Origin: Roseicella sp. DB1501
GTDB lineage: Bacteria; Pseudomonadota; Alphaproteobacteria; Acetobacterales; Acetobacteraceae
Assembly: GCF_013112485.1 (NCBI RefSeq)
Contig: NZ_JABFHG010000004.1
Span: 1 to 64,000, forward strand
Length of the DNA stretch: 64,000 bases
Direction of reading: 5' to 3'
Positions 53,432 to 62,920 of the stretch are shown one piece after another; position 1 is the first letter of the stretch, and every line of letters starts with the position of its first letter. Under the pieces are notes generated by a model. The model was not told the DNA's origin, did not search any database, and was given only the letters and a program-made list of their open reading frames with translations. Both the position numbers and the translations under genes were made by a program.

Positions 53432-55059
53432 GCGCCGAGCCTGTCGCCGGCATCCCCTTCGCCACCGCCCTGATGGCCTGGGCGGCGGCCGCACCGGCGC
53501 CCGAGCGCAGCTGCGACCTGCCGGTGCCGGAGCTGCTGCAGCGCTTCCACCCCGATCACCGCCCCGGCGGCATGGTCACGCTGCAGGCCGGGCCGAGCGC
53601 CGGCGCCGCCTGCCCGGCGGAGCTGGCCGGGCTGCTGCTCTCGGATTCCCTGCTCGACGATATCGACATCGCCGGCGCGCCGATCCTCGATGCCGATGTC
53701 CTGGTGCTCGGCGGCGGCGGCGCCGGCTGCGTGGCGGCGCTGACCGCGGCGCGGGCGGGGGCGCGGGTGCTGCTCGCCACCAAGCTGCGCATGGGCGACG
53801 GCAACACCGTCATGGCCGAGGGCGGCATCCAGGCCGCGATCGGCGCCGAGGACAGCCTGCAGCGGCATTTCGAGGACACGCTGCGGGCCGGGCATTTCGC
53901 CGCCGACAAGGCGCTGGTCGCGGCGCTGGCGGGCGACGGGCCGGACTGCATCCGCTGGCTGATCCGCGAGGGCATGGGCTTCGACCTCGGCGACGACCGG
54001 CAGCGCATGGGCGGCACGCTGCTGCGCAAGACGCCCGGCGGGGCGACGGCGGCGCGGCTGCTCTCCTACCGCGACTTCACCGGGCTCGAGATGATGCGGG
54101 CGCTGCGCGAGGCGGTGCTGCTCACCCCCGGCATCGCCGTGCTGGACCGGCATCCGGCGCTGGAGCTGCTGACCGACGACCGCGGCCGCTGCGGCGGCGC
54201 GGTGCTGCAGGATCTCGGCCAGGGGCGGCTGGTGCTGGTGCGGTCCGGCGCCACCCTGCTGGCGACGGGCGGGGCGGGGCGGCTGCACCTCGCGGGCTTC
54301 CCCACCTCCAACCATTACGGCGCCACGGCGGATGGGCTGGTGCTGGCCTATCGCGCCGGTGCCCGGCTCCGCGAGATGGACAGCTTCCAATTCCATCCGA
54401 CCGGCATCGCCTGGCCGCCGCATTTGAAGGGGACGCTGGTCAGCGAGGCGGCCCGCTCCGCCGGGGCGCGGCTGGTCAATGGCCGAGGCGAGCGCTTCGT
54501 CGCCGAACTGGCGCCGCGCGACGTGGTTGCCTCGGCCATGCTGCGCGAGCTGGCGGAGGGGCGGGGCGTGGCGCATGACGGCGGGGCGGGCCTGTTCCTG
54601 GATACGCCGAGCCTGGAGCGCGAGCAGCCCGGCATCCTGGGCAAGCGGCTGCTGACCCTCTCGCATCTCGCGCATCGCGCCGGCTTCGACCCGGCGCGCG
54701 AGCCCTTCCTGGTGCGGCCGACGCTGCACTACCAGAATGGCGGCGTGGTCATCGACCCGGCGGGGCGCACCACCCTGCCGGGGCTGCTGGCGGCGGGGGA
54801 GGTGACGGGCGGGCTGCACGGCCGCAACCGCATGATGGGCAATGCCCTGCTGGAGCTGGTCGCCTTCGGCCGCCGCGCCGGCGCCGCCGCGGCCGCCGAT
54901 GCCCGGGCCGAGCGGCCGCGCAACCTCGGTCTCAATCACCTCGCCGGCTGGCGGCGCGACCTGCTCGCCGCCGGGATCGACCTCGGCCGCAAGGGGCCGC
55001 TGCTCTTCCCGCCCTATGGCAACGTGACCGCCGAGGGCCTGCTGGGACATGCCGCGTGA
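53428..55059 (+). CDS. FAD-dependent oxidoreductase, SdhA/FrdA/NadB family
   Basis: The 543-residue protein has an FAD-binding loop LVLGGGGAGCVAALTAARAG (about 93-110). The covalent-flavin family block LRMGDGNTVMAEGGIQAAIGAEDSLQRHFEDTLRAG lacks the usual SHT motif of SdhA. QFHPTGIAWPP carries the active-site His/Thr, and a Glu/Arg region lies in SEAARSAGARLVNGRGERFV. The C-terminal helical domain of SdhA is reduced, while the N-terminal ~85 residues are extra. It probably oxidises or reduces a dicarboxylate-like substrate. No SdhC/D-type membrane gene is present. Confidence 0.87.
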   Translation: MSAEPVAGIPFATALMAWAAAAPAPERSCDLPVPELLQRFHPDHRPGGMVTLQAGPSAGAACPAELAGLLLSDSLLDDIDIAGAPILDADVLVLGGGGAGCVAALTAARAGARVLLATKLRMGDGNTVMAEGGIQAAIGAEDSLQRHFEDTLRAGHFAADKALVAALAGDGPDCIRWLIREGMGFDLGDDRQRMGGTLLRKTPGGATAARLLSYRDFTGLEMMRALREAVLLTPGIAVLDRHPALELLTDDRGRCGGAVLQDLGQGRLVLVRSGATLLATGGAGRLHLAGFPTSNHYGATADGLVLAYRAGARLREMDSFQFHPTGIAWPPHLKGTLVSEAARSAGARLVNGRGERFVAELAPRDVVASAMLRELAEGRGVAHDGGAGLFLDTPSLEREQPGILGKRLLTLSHLAHRAGFDPAREPFLVRPTLHYQNGGVVIDPAGRTTLPGLLAAGEVTGGLHGRNRMMGNALLELVAFGRRAGAAAAADARAERPRNLGLNHLAGWRRDLLAAGIDLGRKGPLLFPPYGNVTAEGLLGHAA

Positions 55060-55211
55060 TACCTGGCGCACGACGTTCCGACCTGCGGCCCACAGGGCCG
55101 AGCGCCCGAACGGGCGCCGCGGGTCGCGCCGTAAGGCGGCGCGCCAAATGGCGCGTCATGCCGAAGACGTGCTGTTCGCACGACGCCGCGAAGCCAAGCC
55201 GCTGGAAGCGG

Positions 55212-55249
55212 TGCCCGGCGTTTGAGGGGCAGGAAGGTGAAACCTTCCT
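55212..55249 (+). promoter_or_regulatory. Repeat core and hairpin ahead of the NuoF-like gene
   Basis: The core CCCGGCGTTTGAGGGGC is followed by AGGAAGGT-gaa-ACCTTCCT (55231-55249), a perfect hairpin ending nine bases before the ATG at 55259. Its left arm contains AGGAAGG, a Shine-Dalgarno-like sequence, so the hairpin may limit translation or act as a terminator. The 199-bp gap upstream also holds other dyads (CGCGCC-aaat-GGCGCG). Confidence 0.45.
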
Positions 55250-55258
55250 ACGCTCGGT

Positions 55259-56494
55259 ATGAGGGTGCTCACCGATCCGGCCTGCCGCACCGGCGCCGAC
55301 CTCGCGGCCTGGCTGGCAGGGGGCGGCGGCGAGGGCCTCGCCCGCGCTCTGGCGGATCCCGCCGGCATCGTCCCGACCCTGGAGCGGGCCGGGCTGCGTG
55401 GCCTCGGCGGCGCCGGCTTCCCGACCCACCGCAAATGGGCGACCGTCGCCGCCCAGCCCGCCCCCGAGCGCTGGGTCCTCTGCAACGGCAATGAGGACGA
55501 GCCCGGCACCTTCAAGGACCGCTTCCTGCTGGCGGAGACGCCGCATCAGGTGATCGAGGGCGCCCTGATCGCCGCCCTCGCGGTGCACGCGTCGCAGCTC
55601 GTGCTCTACGTCAACCCGCGCGAGGCCGCGGCAGTGGCGGCCTGCCGCGCCGCGCTGGCGGCCTGGGAGGCGCATCCGCTGGCCGCCGCGGTCACGGCCG
55701 CGACCGGCCAGGCGCTCGCGCTCCGCGTGGTGGAAAGCTCGGGCCTCTATATCGGCGGCGAGGAGAGCGGCGCCGTCGCCAGCGTCGAGGGCGGCTTCCC
55801 CTTCCCGCGCCTGAAGCCGCCCTTCCCGGCGGAGCAGGGCGTGCATGGCGCCCCGACGCTGGTGAACAATGTCGAGACCCTGGCGCATGTGCCGCACATC
55901 CTGCGGCATGGGGCGGACTGGTATCGCGGCCTCGGCCTGGGCGAGGCGGTGGGCACCAAGCTCTATTCCCTCTCGGGCGACGTGCTGCGGCCGGGGCTGC
56001 ACGAGCTGCCCATGGGCACCAGCCTGCGCGAGCTGGTCTTCGTCCATGGCGGCGGCATGCTGGCGGGGCGGCCCTTCAAGGCGGTCTTCACCGGCGGCCC
56101 CTCGAACACCCTGCTGATGGCGGCCGATCTCGACGTGGCGCTCGACTTCGACAGCCTGCGGGCGCGCGGCTCGCGCCTCGGCACCGGGGCGATGATCGTG
56201 GTCGGGGAGGGGACCAGCATCCTGCGCAAGACGGCGGAATACGTCTCCTTCTTCGCCAACAACTCCTGCGGCCAGTGCCCGCCCTGCAAGATCGGCACGC
56301 ATCAGGTGGCGCGCATCCTGGAGCGGCTGGACACCGGCGCCGGCCGGCCCGGCGACCTGGCGGCGCTGGCCAACCTCTCCCACATGCTGCCCGGCAGCGG
56401 TCGTTGCGGGCTGGTGGACGGCGCGGCGACGGTGCTGGCGAGCTCGCTCGCCACCTTCCGCGCCGAATACGAGGCGGCGCTGCCGCGGGAGTGA
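55259..56494 (+). CDS. NuoF-like NADH-binding flavo-iron-sulfur protein
   Basis: The 411-residue protein matches complex I NuoF: FMN site LRGLGGAGFPTHRKW and CNGNEDEPGTFKDRFL, NADH-site YIGGEESGAVASVEGGFPFPRLKPPFPAEQGVHGAPTLVNNVETL, the SLBB part, and a C-terminal 4Fe-4S motif SCGQCPPCKIGT with a later Cys in SGRCGLVD. There is no nuoE or other complex I subunit around, so it is not part of complex I. With the two upstream genes it would form an NADH-linked module. The ATG follows a hairpin, not a clear ribosome site. The gene is convergent with gshB. Confidence 0.87.
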   Translation: MRVLTDPACRTGADLAAWLAGGGGEGLARALADPAGIVPTLERAGLRGLGGAGFPTHRKWATVAAQPAPERWVLCNGNEDEPGTFKDRFLLAETPHQVIEGALIAALAVHASQLVLYVNPREAAAVAACRAALAAWEAHPLAAAVTAATGQALALRVVESSGLYIGGEESGAVASVEGGFPFPRLKPPFPAEQGVHGAPTLVNNVETLAHVPHILRHGADWYRGLGLGEAVGTKLYSLSGDVLRPGLHELPMGTSLRELVFVHGGGMLAGRPFKAVFTGGPSNTLLMAADLDVALDFDSLRARGSRLGTGAMIVVGEGTSILRKTAEYVSFFANNSCGQCPPCKIGTHQVARILERLDTGAGRPGDLAALANLSHMLPGSGRCGLVDGAATVLASSLATFRAEYEAALPRE

Positions 56495-56530
56495 GGAAAG
56501 CCCTCAGCCCGGATACGGCCCGGCGGCCGG

Positions 56531-57478
56531 TCAGCCGCCCCGCCGCTTCGCCTCGATAGCGTCCCAGATCGCCTTTTCCAGATGCACGCCGTCGAAGCGG
56601 GCGATCTCCTGCAGCCCGGTGGGGGAGGTGACGTTGATCTCGGTCAGGTAGCCGCCGATCACGTCGATGCCGACGAAGATCATGCCGCGCCGCTTCAGCT
56701 CCGGCCCGATCCGGGCGCAGATCTCCTGCTCACGCTCGGTCAGCGTGGTCCGTTCCGGCCGACCGCCGACATGCATGTTGCTGCGCGCCTCGCCCTCGGC
56801 GGGCACGCGGTTGATGGCGCCCAGCGCGACGCCGTCCACCAGGATGATGCGCTTGTCGCCCTGGCGGACGGCGGGGACGTATTTCTGGATCACCAGCGGC
56901 TCGCGCGAGCGCTCGGTGAACATCTCGACCAGGCTGTTGAGGTTGGAATCGCCCGGCTTCAGGTGGAAGACGCCGGCGCCGCCATTGCCGAAGAGCGGCT
57001 TGATGATGATGTCGCCGTGCTTCTCCCGGAATTTCATGATCTGGCCGCGATCGGCGGTGACCAGCGTCTCCGGCATCAGCTCGGGGAAATGCGTGACGTA
57101 GAGCTTCTCCGGCGCGTTGCGCACGCTGGCCGGGTCGTTCACCACCAGCGTCTTCGGGTGGATGTGCTCGAGGATATGGGTGGCCGTGATGTAGGCCATG
57201 TCGAAGGGCGGGTCCTGGCGCATCAGCACCACATCCATGCCGCCGAGGTCGATCTCCTCGCGCGGGCCGAAGGACCAGTGCGCCCCATGCTTCCGCTCGA
57301 CCGTCACCGGCTCGCCGAGCGCCGTCACCCGCCCGCCATGCAGGGCGAGGTTGCGGACATGGTAGTGCCAGAGCCGGTGGCCGCGTGCCTGCGCCTCCAG
57401 CATCAGGGCGAAGGTGCTGTCGGCATTGATGTCGATGCTCTCGATCGGGTCCATCTGGACCGCGACGCGCAGGGCCAT
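56531..57478 (-). CDS. gshB: Glutathione synthetase
   Basis: The 315-residue protein is an ATP-grasp enzyme: [122 protein letters not shown]. It joins gamma-glutamylcysteine and glycine to form glutathione. ATG 57478 follows GGGAAGGGAG. It is convergent with the NuoF-like gene. The preceding gap contains two large hairpins. Confidence 0.95.
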   Translation of the reverse strand: MALRVAVQMDPIESIDINADSTFALMLEAQARGHRLWHYHVRNLALHGGRVTALGEPVTVERKHGAHWSFGPREEIDLGGMDVVLMRQDPPFDMAYITATHILEHIHPKTLVVNDPASVRNAPEKLYVTHFPELMPETLVTADRGQIMKFREKHGDIIIKPLFGNGGAGVFHLKPGDSNLNSLVEMFTERSREPLVIQKYVPAVRQGDKRIILVDGVALGAINRVPAEGEARSNMHVGGRPERTTLTEREQEICARIGPELKRRGMIFVGIDVIGGYLTEINVTSPTGLQEIARFDGVHLEKAIWDAIEAKRRGG

Positions 57479-57583
57479 GGCTGTCTCCCTTCCCGGGGCA
57501 GGTGTCTCGGCCGACTGTGTTGGCAGAGAGGGCGGCCGGGCGCCAGGGGGTAGAGAGAGGGAGGGACCGGCGCTCATACCAGC

Positions 57584-57654
57584 GGCATGAATGCTCCATT
57601 CATGCCGAGCGCCCGGCGTCTGAGGGGGCCGTTGATGGGTCACCATCAACGGCC
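57584..57654 (-). terminator. Hairpin-core-hairpin element downstream of the SirB1 gene
   Basis: GGCCGTTGATGG (57627-57638) pairs with CCATCAACGGCC (57643-57654), a perfect 12-bp stem. GGCATGAATG pairs with CATTCATGCC (57584-57606), a perfect 10-bp stem with a CTC loop. Between them lies CGCCCGGCGTCTGAGGGG. Reading the minus strand, the larger stem follows the SirB1-family stop within ten bases, as a terminator would. Confidence 0.65.
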
Positions 57655-57661
57655 ATCCGTA

Positions 57662-58513
57662 TCAGTTCAGCCGGTGCCGCAGCTCCTCCACCACGTTGCG
57701 GATGCGCCGCGCCGTCTCGCCCTCCGGCTCGATCTCGAGCGAGCGGTCGAGGCAGCCGAGCGCCGCGCCGATCCGGTCCAGCCGCTGGTTCATCAGCCCC
57801 GCCTCGCGCCAGAGCAGGGCGGCATCGGGGGCGAGGCGCAGCATGTCCTCGGTGCAGGCGAGCGCCCCGGTCAGGTCGCCGGCGCGCAGCCGGCGCAACT
57901 TGATGTTGTTCTGCAGCCGCAGCAGCACCGAGCGCTTGTCCATGCCGCGCAGCAGGCCGGGCCGCAGCTCCGCCCGCTCGCCCTCGATCCGCTTGATCAG
58001 CGCCCGAAGCTCCGGCGCCGCCAGGCCGGTGCCGCCGGCGAAGACATCGACCAGCGCCTGGCCGCGCCCGCCCTCGACCGCCAGCAGGAAATGCCCCGGG
58101 AAATCGACGCCATGCGCCGCCCAGCCCGCCGCCTCGGCGGCGTGCAGCCAGAGGATGCCGAGCGCGACGGGCAGGCCGCGCCGGCGCTCGGTCACCCGGA
58201 TGAGGTTGGCATTGGCCGGATCGTCGTAGCGCTCGGTGTCGCCGGCATAGCCGAAGCGGCCGTGGATGACGGCGGCCAGCGCCTCCCGCCGGCGGTCGGC
58301 ATCCCCGGCATCGGCCTCGGGGTCGGCCAGGGCGGCGGCGACGGCGGCCTGGGCGAGTTCCGTCAGCCCGGCGGCGGCGGCGCGCCAATCAGCCTCCGGC
58401 GCGTCAATGCGGGCGAATTGCAGCGCGACCGCGGCGAGGTCGATCTCGGCATCGGGCAGCTGGCCGGCGGCGGTGAGGGCGGCGCGTGCCTCCTCCTGGG
58501 GGCTGGTGGCCAT
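57662..58513 (-). CDS. SirB1/transglutaminase-like protein with TPR-like C-terminus
   Basis: The 283-residue protein has the SirB1-family core (LAAVIHGRFGYAGDTERYDDPANANLIRVTERRRGLPVALGILWLHAAEAAGWAAHGVDFPGHFLL). His residues lie in FPGHFLL and an Asp in ALVDVFAGG. A C-terminal TPR-like part follows (AGDLTGALACTEDMLRLAPDAALLWREAGLMNQRLDRIGAALGCLDRSLEIEP). The family is widespread but its enzymatic role is not settled. It lies downstream of the HIT gene on the same strand. Confidence 0.85.
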   Translation of the reverse strand: MATSPQEEARAALTAAGQLPDAEIDLAAVALQFARIDAPEADWRAAAAGLTELAQAAVAAALADPEADAGDADRRREALAAVIHGRFGYAGDTERYDDPANANLIRVTERRRGLPVALGILWLHAAEAAGWAAHGVDFPGHFLLAVEGGRGQALVDVFAGGTGLAAPELRALIKRIEGERAELRPGLLRGMDKRSVLLRLQNNIKLRRLRAGDLTGALACTEDMLRLAPDAALLWREAGLMNQRLDRIGAALGCLDRSLEIEPEGETARRIRNVVEELRHRLN

Positions 58514-58557
58514 GGCCAGACTCTCCTTGGCTCAGGCGGCCCGCGAAGGCCGTGCGT

Positions 58558-58944
58558 TCAGGTCGGCACCGCCGGGACCATGCGGCCGAGCCGCCGGCCG
58601 CCGAAGATGTGGACGTGGAAATGCGGCACCTCCTGTCCCGCATCGGCGCCCATGTTGGAGAGGAGGCGGTAGCCGCTCTCCTCCAGGCCGAGCTCCCGTG
58701 CGACCCGGGTGACCAAACGCCAGAAACCGGCGATGGTCTCCGCCGGCGCCTCGGCATGGAAATCGGCGGCGCTGACCCAGCGGCCCTTCGGGATCACCAG
58801 CGCATGCAGCGGCGCCTGCGGCGCGATGTCGTGGAAGGCGAGGGCGTGCTCATCCTCGGCGATCTTCTTGCAGGGAATCTCCCCGCGCAGGATGCGGGCG
58901 AAGATATTGGCGTCGTCATAGGGCGGCTTGCCGGTGACCGACAT
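58558..58944 (-). CDS. hinT: HIT-family (HinT-like) nucleotide hydrolase
   Basis: The 128-residue protein has the histidine triad HFHVHIFGG with the catalytic middle His. Upstream is the fold YDDANIFARILRGEIPCKKIAEDEHALAFHDIAPQAPLHALVIPKG. HinT cleaves adenosine phosphoramidates. In many bacteria it sits next to the hisE gene, as here (149 bp). The intergenic part contains short direct repeats of CCCTCCCTGCCAG. Confidence 0.93.
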   Translation of the reverse strand: MSVTGKPPYDDANIFARILRGEIPCKKIAEDEHALAFHDIAPQAPLHALVIPKGRWVSAADFHAEAPAETIAGFWRLVTRVARELGLEESGYRLLSNMGADAGQEVPHFHVHIFGGRRLGRMVPAVPT

Positions 58945-59093
58945 GGCGGGCGTCCCCTCGCTGCGTTCCTCCGGTCGTCATGGCCGCGCCCGCCCGCGGC
59001 ATCAAGCCCCCCATCAGGCTCACGCAGCCAGCCCTCCCTGCCAGACCTCCTGCCGGCCCTCCCTGCCAGCCCGCCGGGCGGCCGGCTCGGCGC

Positions 59094-59615
59094 TCAGGGC
59101 AGCTTGGTGGTCCGCGCCGCGCGCGCGATGCCCTTCGGGCGCGAGGCCTTCTCGACGATGCCGCTGATGCCCTCGCGCCGGCGCAGCTCGGCCCAGACCT
59201 CCTCCGGCCGGATGCCGGCATCCACCCAGACCACCAGCAGGTGGTAGAGCAGGTCGGCGCTCTCCAGGATGGTCTCGCCGCGCTGGCCGATGGTGGCGGC
59301 GATGACGCATTCCACCGCCTCCTCGCCGAGCTTTTGGACCACTTTCGGGGTGCCGCGGGCGAGCAGCCGCGCGGAGTGGCTATGCGCCACGTCGCCGGCC
59401 AGCCGCCGTGCCTCCACCGTCCGCCAGAGATCGTCGAGCACACCGGCATCGCCGCCCGCCACCCGGACATCGAGCGGCCGGAGATGCCGCGCCTCAGCCT
59501 TCCGCACCGCCTTCGGCGGCTTCTTCGCCTTGGCCGGCACGCCGGCGGGCACGGGCAGCCCGGGCTGCTTCTTCGCCGGCTTTTGCTTGGTGGCCTTCTC
59601 GACGCTCTTCCCCAT
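59094..59615 (-). CDS. hisE: Phosphoribosyl-ATP pyrophosphatase with a basic N-terminal extension
   Basis: The 173-residue protein has a HisE core from about residue 60 ([72 protein letters not shown]) with the MazG-like EEAVE and ESADLLYH motifs. HisE is usually near 110 residues. The first ~60 here are Lys/Pro/Ala-rich ([26 protein letters not shown]). The ATG at 59615 lies two bases after the hisF stop, so the extension is probably translated. It hydrolyses phosphoribosyl-ATP in histidine synthesis. Confidence 0.9.
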   Translation of the reverse strand: MGKSVEKATKQKPAKKQPGLPVPAGVPAKAKKPPKAVRKAEARHLRPLDVRVAGGDAGVLDDLWRTVEARRLAGDVAHSHSARLLARGTPKVVQKLGEEAVECVIAATIGQRGETILESADLLYHLLVVWVDAGIRPEEVWAELRRREGISGIVEKASRPKGIARAARTTKLP

Positions 59616-59617
59616 GC

Positions 59618-60388
59618 TCAGGCGGCCTCCGCAAGGGGGCGCACCGGCAGGCCTGCCGCGGCCAGGGCCGCCTTGGCATCCGCGATGCGGAACTCCCCGT
59701 AATGGAACACGCTGGCGGCCAGCAGCCCGCTGGCGCCGGCCTCCGCTCCCTCCACGAAATGCTGCACCGTGCCGACGCCGCCGGAGGCGATGATCGGCAC
59801 CCGGACATGGCGGCGGATCGCCCGCAGCAGCTCGAGATCGAAGCCCGATTTGGTGCCGTCCCGGTCCATGGAGGTCACCAGCAGCTCGCCCGCCCCGGCC
59901 TCGGCCATGCGCCGCGCCCAGCCCACCGCCTCGATGCCAGTGCCCTTGCGGCCGCCATGGGTGAAGACCTCCCAGCGGCCCTCGGCCACCCGTCGGGCAT
60001 CGACGGCGACGACGATTGCCTGGCTGCCGAAGGCCTCGGCGGCGCGGCTGACGAGCGCCGGCTCGGCCACTGCGGCACTGTTGATGCTCGTCTTGTCGGC
60101 CCCAGCCCGCAGCAGGCGGCGCACATCCTCGACCGAGCGGACGCCGCCGCCGACAGTCAGCGGAATGAAGACCTCGGCCGCGGTGCGGGAGACCACGTCG
60201 TAGATCGTGTCGCGGTTCTCATGCGTCGCGCCGATGTCGAGGAAGGTGATCTCGTCCGCCCCCTCCCGGTCATAGGCGCGGGCCTGCTCCACCGGGTCGC
60301 CGGCATCGCGGAGAGAGACGAAATTCACCCCCTTCACGACCCGGCCGTCCTTCACGTCGAGACAGGGAATGACGCGGAGTGCGAGCAC
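59618..60388 (-). CDS. hisF: Imidazole glycerol phosphate synthase cyclase subunit
   Basis: The 256-residue protein is a complete HisF barrel: [29 protein letters not shown] (catalytic Asp), [79 protein letters not shown] (second catalytic Asp), [10 protein letters not shown]. With HisH it forms the imidazole ring. I start it at GTG 60388, just before LALRVIP, with AAGG about eight bases upstream; GTG 60397 is also possible. hisH and hisA are not in the window. Confidence 0.94.
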   Translation of the reverse strand: MLALRVIPCLDVKDGRVVKGVNFVSLRDAGDPVEQARAYDREGADEITFLDIGATHENRDTIYDVVSRTAAEVFIPLTVGGGVRSVEDVRRLLRAGADKTSINSAAVAEPALVSRAAEAFGSQAIVVAVDARRVAEGRWEVFTHGGRKGTGIEAVGWARRMAEAGAGELLVTSMDRDGTKSGFDLELLRAIRRHVRVPIIASGGVGTVQHFVEGAEAGASGLLAASVFHYGEFRIADAKAALAAAGLPVRPLAEAA

Positions 60389-60778
60389 GGGAGCCACCTT
60401 CGGCGTGAGGATGCGCCGCGGCGGCGCGGGCTGCTGCGCTTGCGTCGGAACGCGGCCCGGGTCAAGCGCGGATCGGCTGGCACCTTTTGTCCCGCCAGAT
60501 CGGGGTTTTCTGCTTATTTCACGAATCACATTGGTCAGATCCTTGACGAAGCACGCTGACGAGGGGTTAATAGTGTGACGGCCGGCCCATCCTGCGCCGG
60601 CACCGCGGGATTTGATCCATGCAGCTTGCACCGCGTCACCAAGAGCTAAAGCGCCGTTCCGTCTCCGGCGGGGCCGCGTCTCCCTGGAGAGCCTGTCGGC
60701 GCTGAGCGCCCCCGGCCTCCCGCCGCCTTTCGCCTTTCGCCCGCTCGGCGCGCCCCAGCGCGCCCGGAGACCCCAGCC
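60389..60778. other. Divergent hisF / ssuA control region
   Basis: About 390 bp separate the divergent hisF and ssuA genes. It has an AT-richer centre (60490-60580) with the promoter-like hexamers listed separately, and no convincing gene. Confidence 0.5.
60543..60572 (+). promoter_or_regulatory. Possible promoter upstream of the ssu operon
   Basis: TTGACG (60543-60548) is followed after 17-18 bases by GTTAAT/TTAATA (60566-60572). It reads toward ssuA with a leader of about 200 bases, so additional control elements may lie between. Confidence 0.45.
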
Positions 60779-61759
60779 ATGCCCATCCTCCAGGCCGCGC
60801 GGCGCCGCGCCCTGCTCGCCGCCGCCCTCGGCGCCCCCCTGCTCGCAGCCCGTGCCGGCCGGGCGCAGAGTCAGCTCCCCCAGGGCCAGCCCAGCGAATT
60901 CCGCATCGGCTTCCAGAAATCCGGCCCCCTGCTCGTCGCCAGGCAGAACGGCGACTTCGAGCGCGCCTTCGCCCCGCTCGGTATCGCGGTGAACTGGCTG
61001 GAATTCACCTATGGCCCGCCGCTGCTCGAGGCGCTGAACGTCGGCAGCATCGATTTCGGCGCCGTCGGCGACGCCCCGCCCATCTTCGCCCAGGCGGCGC
61101 GGGCGAAGCTGCTCTACGTGGCGGCGACGCCGAGCCGCGGCGCCAGCCAAGCCATCCTGGTGCCGCAGGACAGCCCGCTCCGCTCGGTGGCGGAGCTGAA
61201 GGGCAGGCGCCTCGCCTTCGCCCGCGGCTCCTCCGCCCACAGCCTCGCGGTCGGCGCGGTGGAGAAGGCCGGGCTCGCCTGGTCCGACATCAGCCCGGTC
61301 GAGCTGCCGCCCGCCGATGCCGGCGCCGCCTTCGCCCGCGGCAATATCGACGCCTGGAGCATCTGGGACCCCTTCTTCGCCCTGACCGAGCTCCAGCGGA
61401 ACGCCCGGGTGCTGGTCGCCGGCGACGCGGTGGAGCCGCAGAGCAGCTACTTCCTGGCCAATCGCGGCTTCACCGAGGCGCATCCCCGGCTGGTCGCGCA
61501 GGCGGTGACGGTGCTGGCGGGCGTCGGCGCCTGGTCGGACGCGCATCGCGAGGAGGTGGCGCGCCTCGGCGCCGAGGCGACGGGCCTGCCGATCGAGGCC
61601 ATGCGCCGGGCGGCGGCCCGCGCCGCCTTCGAGGTGGCGCCGCTCTCCGAAGCCGTCATCGCGCAGCAGCAGCGCGTCGCCGACCGCTTCCACCGGCTGA
61701 AGCTCATCCCCCGCGCCGTCACCGTGCGCGACATCGTCTGGCAGCCGCCGGCCGCCTGA
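60779..61759 (+). CDS. ssuA: Aliphatic sulfonate ABC transporter, periplasmic binding protein
   Basis: The 326-residue protein has a signal peptide with a twin-Arg-like start ([22 protein letters not shown]). The SsuA/NrtT fold follows ([108 protein letters not shown]). It binds alkanesulfonates for uptake. It is the first gene of the order ssuA-ssuD-ssuC-ssuB. Confidence 0.93.
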   Translation: MPILQAARRRALLAAALGAPLLAARAGRAQSQLPQGQPSEFRIGFQKSGPLLVARQNGDFERAFAPLGIAVNWLEFTYGPPLLEALNVGSIDFGAVGDAPPIFAQAARAKLLYVAATPSRGASQAILVPQDSPLRSVAELKGRRLAFARGSSAHSLAVGAVEKAGLAWSDISPVELPPADAGAAFARGNIDAWSIWDPFFALTELQRNARVLVAGDAVEPQSSYFLANRGFTEAHPRLVAQAVTVLAGVGAWSDAHREEVARLGAEATGLPIEAMRRAAARAAFEVAPLSEAVIAQQQRVADRFHRLKLIPRAVTVRDIVWQPPAA

Positions 61760-61771
61760 GGGTCCATGATC

Positions 61772-62920
61772 ATGAGCAACGACACCCCCCCGCTCGACCT
61801 GTTCTGGTTCGTGCCGACTTCGGGCGACGGCCGCTATCTCGGCACCAGCGAGGGCGCCCGGCCGCAGGATTTCGGCTATCTGCGCGAGGTGGCGGTGGCC
61901 GCCGACCGGCTTGGCTTCGGCGGCGTGCTGCTGCCGACCGGCAACCAGTGCGAGGATCCCTGGATCACCGGCGCCGCCATCGCGCCCTGGACGCAGCGGC
62001 TGAAATTCCTGCTGGCGCTGCGGCCCGGCGTGCAGACCCCGGCGCAATGGGCGCGCCAGGCCGCCGCCTTCGACCGCATCACCAACGGCCGGCTGCTGCT
62101 GAACATCGTCACCGGCGCCGATCCGAAGGAGCTGGCCGGCGACGGCATCTTCCTCTCCCATGCCGAGCGCTACGCCCAGACCGAGGAATTCCTGACCATC
62201 TTCCGCGGCCTCTTCACCGCGGAGGGGATCGACTTCGAGGGGCGCTACCTCGCCTCGCGCGGCGGCCGGCAGCATTTCCCGCCGGTGCAGACGCCGCACC
62301 CGCCGCTCTGGTTCGGCGGCTCCTCCGAGGCGGGGATCGAGGTCGCGGCGCGGCATGTCGAGACCTACCTCACCTGGGGCGAGCCGCCGGCGCTGGTGGC
62401 GGCGAAGCTGGAGGCGGCGCGCGCCCGCGCCGCGGCGCATGGCCGCAGCCTGCGCTTCGGCCTGCGCGTCCACCTGATCGTGCGGGAGACCGATGCCGAG
62501 GCCTGGGCGGAGGCCGAGCGGCTCATCTCGCGGCTGGACGACGCGACCATCGCCGCGGTGCAGAAGCGCCGCGCCGAGGGCAATGAGAGCGTCGGGCAGC
62601 GGCGGCAGTCCGAGCTGCATGGCGGCCGGCGCGACCGGCTGGAAGTCTCGCCCAACCTCTGGGCTGGCATCGGCCTGGTGCGCGCGGGCGTCGGCACCGC
62701 GCTCGTCGGCAGCCCGGAGACGGTGGCAGCGCGGCTGCGGGAGTATCAGGCGCTCGGCATCTCCACCATCATCGCCTCGGGCTATCCGCATCTCGAAGAG
62801 GCCTACCGGGTGGCGGAGCTGCTCTTCCCGCGGCTTGGCCTCGGCGGGGCGGCGCGGCCGCAGGTGGCGGCGCGGGACTTCGTGACCACCGGCGGCGGCT
62901 ACGGGACGCTGGCGGCATGA
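61772..62920 (+). CDS. ssuD: FMNH2-dependent alkanesulfonate monooxygenase
   Basis: The protein of about 382 residues is close to SsuD in length and content: [33 protein letters not shown] with the active-site Cys, [68 protein letters not shown]-like RVHLIVRET. It desulfonates alkanesulfonates to aldehyde and sulfite. I chose ATG 61772 because GAGGG lies nine bases before; ATG 61766 is in frame too. The NAD(P)H:FMN reductase SsuE is not in the visible part. Confidence 0.94.
   Translation: MSNDTPPLDLFWFVPTSGDGRYLGTSEGARPQDFGYLREVAVAADRLGFGGVLLPTGNQCEDPWITGAAIAPWTQRLKFLLALRPGVQTPAQWARQAAAFDRITNGRLLLNIVTGADPKELAGDGIFLSHAERYAQTEEFLTIFRGLFTAEGIDFEGRYLASRGGRQHFPPVQTPHPPLWFGGSSEAGIEVAARHVETYLTWGEPPALVAAKLEAARARAAAHGRSLRFGLRVHLIVRETDAEAWAEAERLISRLDDATIAAVQKRRAEGNESVGQRRQSELHGGRRDRLEVSPNLWAGIGLVRAGVGTALVGSPETVAARLREYQALGISTIIASGYPHLEEAYRVAELLFPRLGLGGAARPQVAARDFVTTGGGYGTLAA

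Noticed and set aside
60389-62791. In-frame upstream extension of hisF over the ssu genes
   Set aside because: HisF has a conserved N-terminus right at the GTG start. The extension is antisense to ssuA and ssuD.
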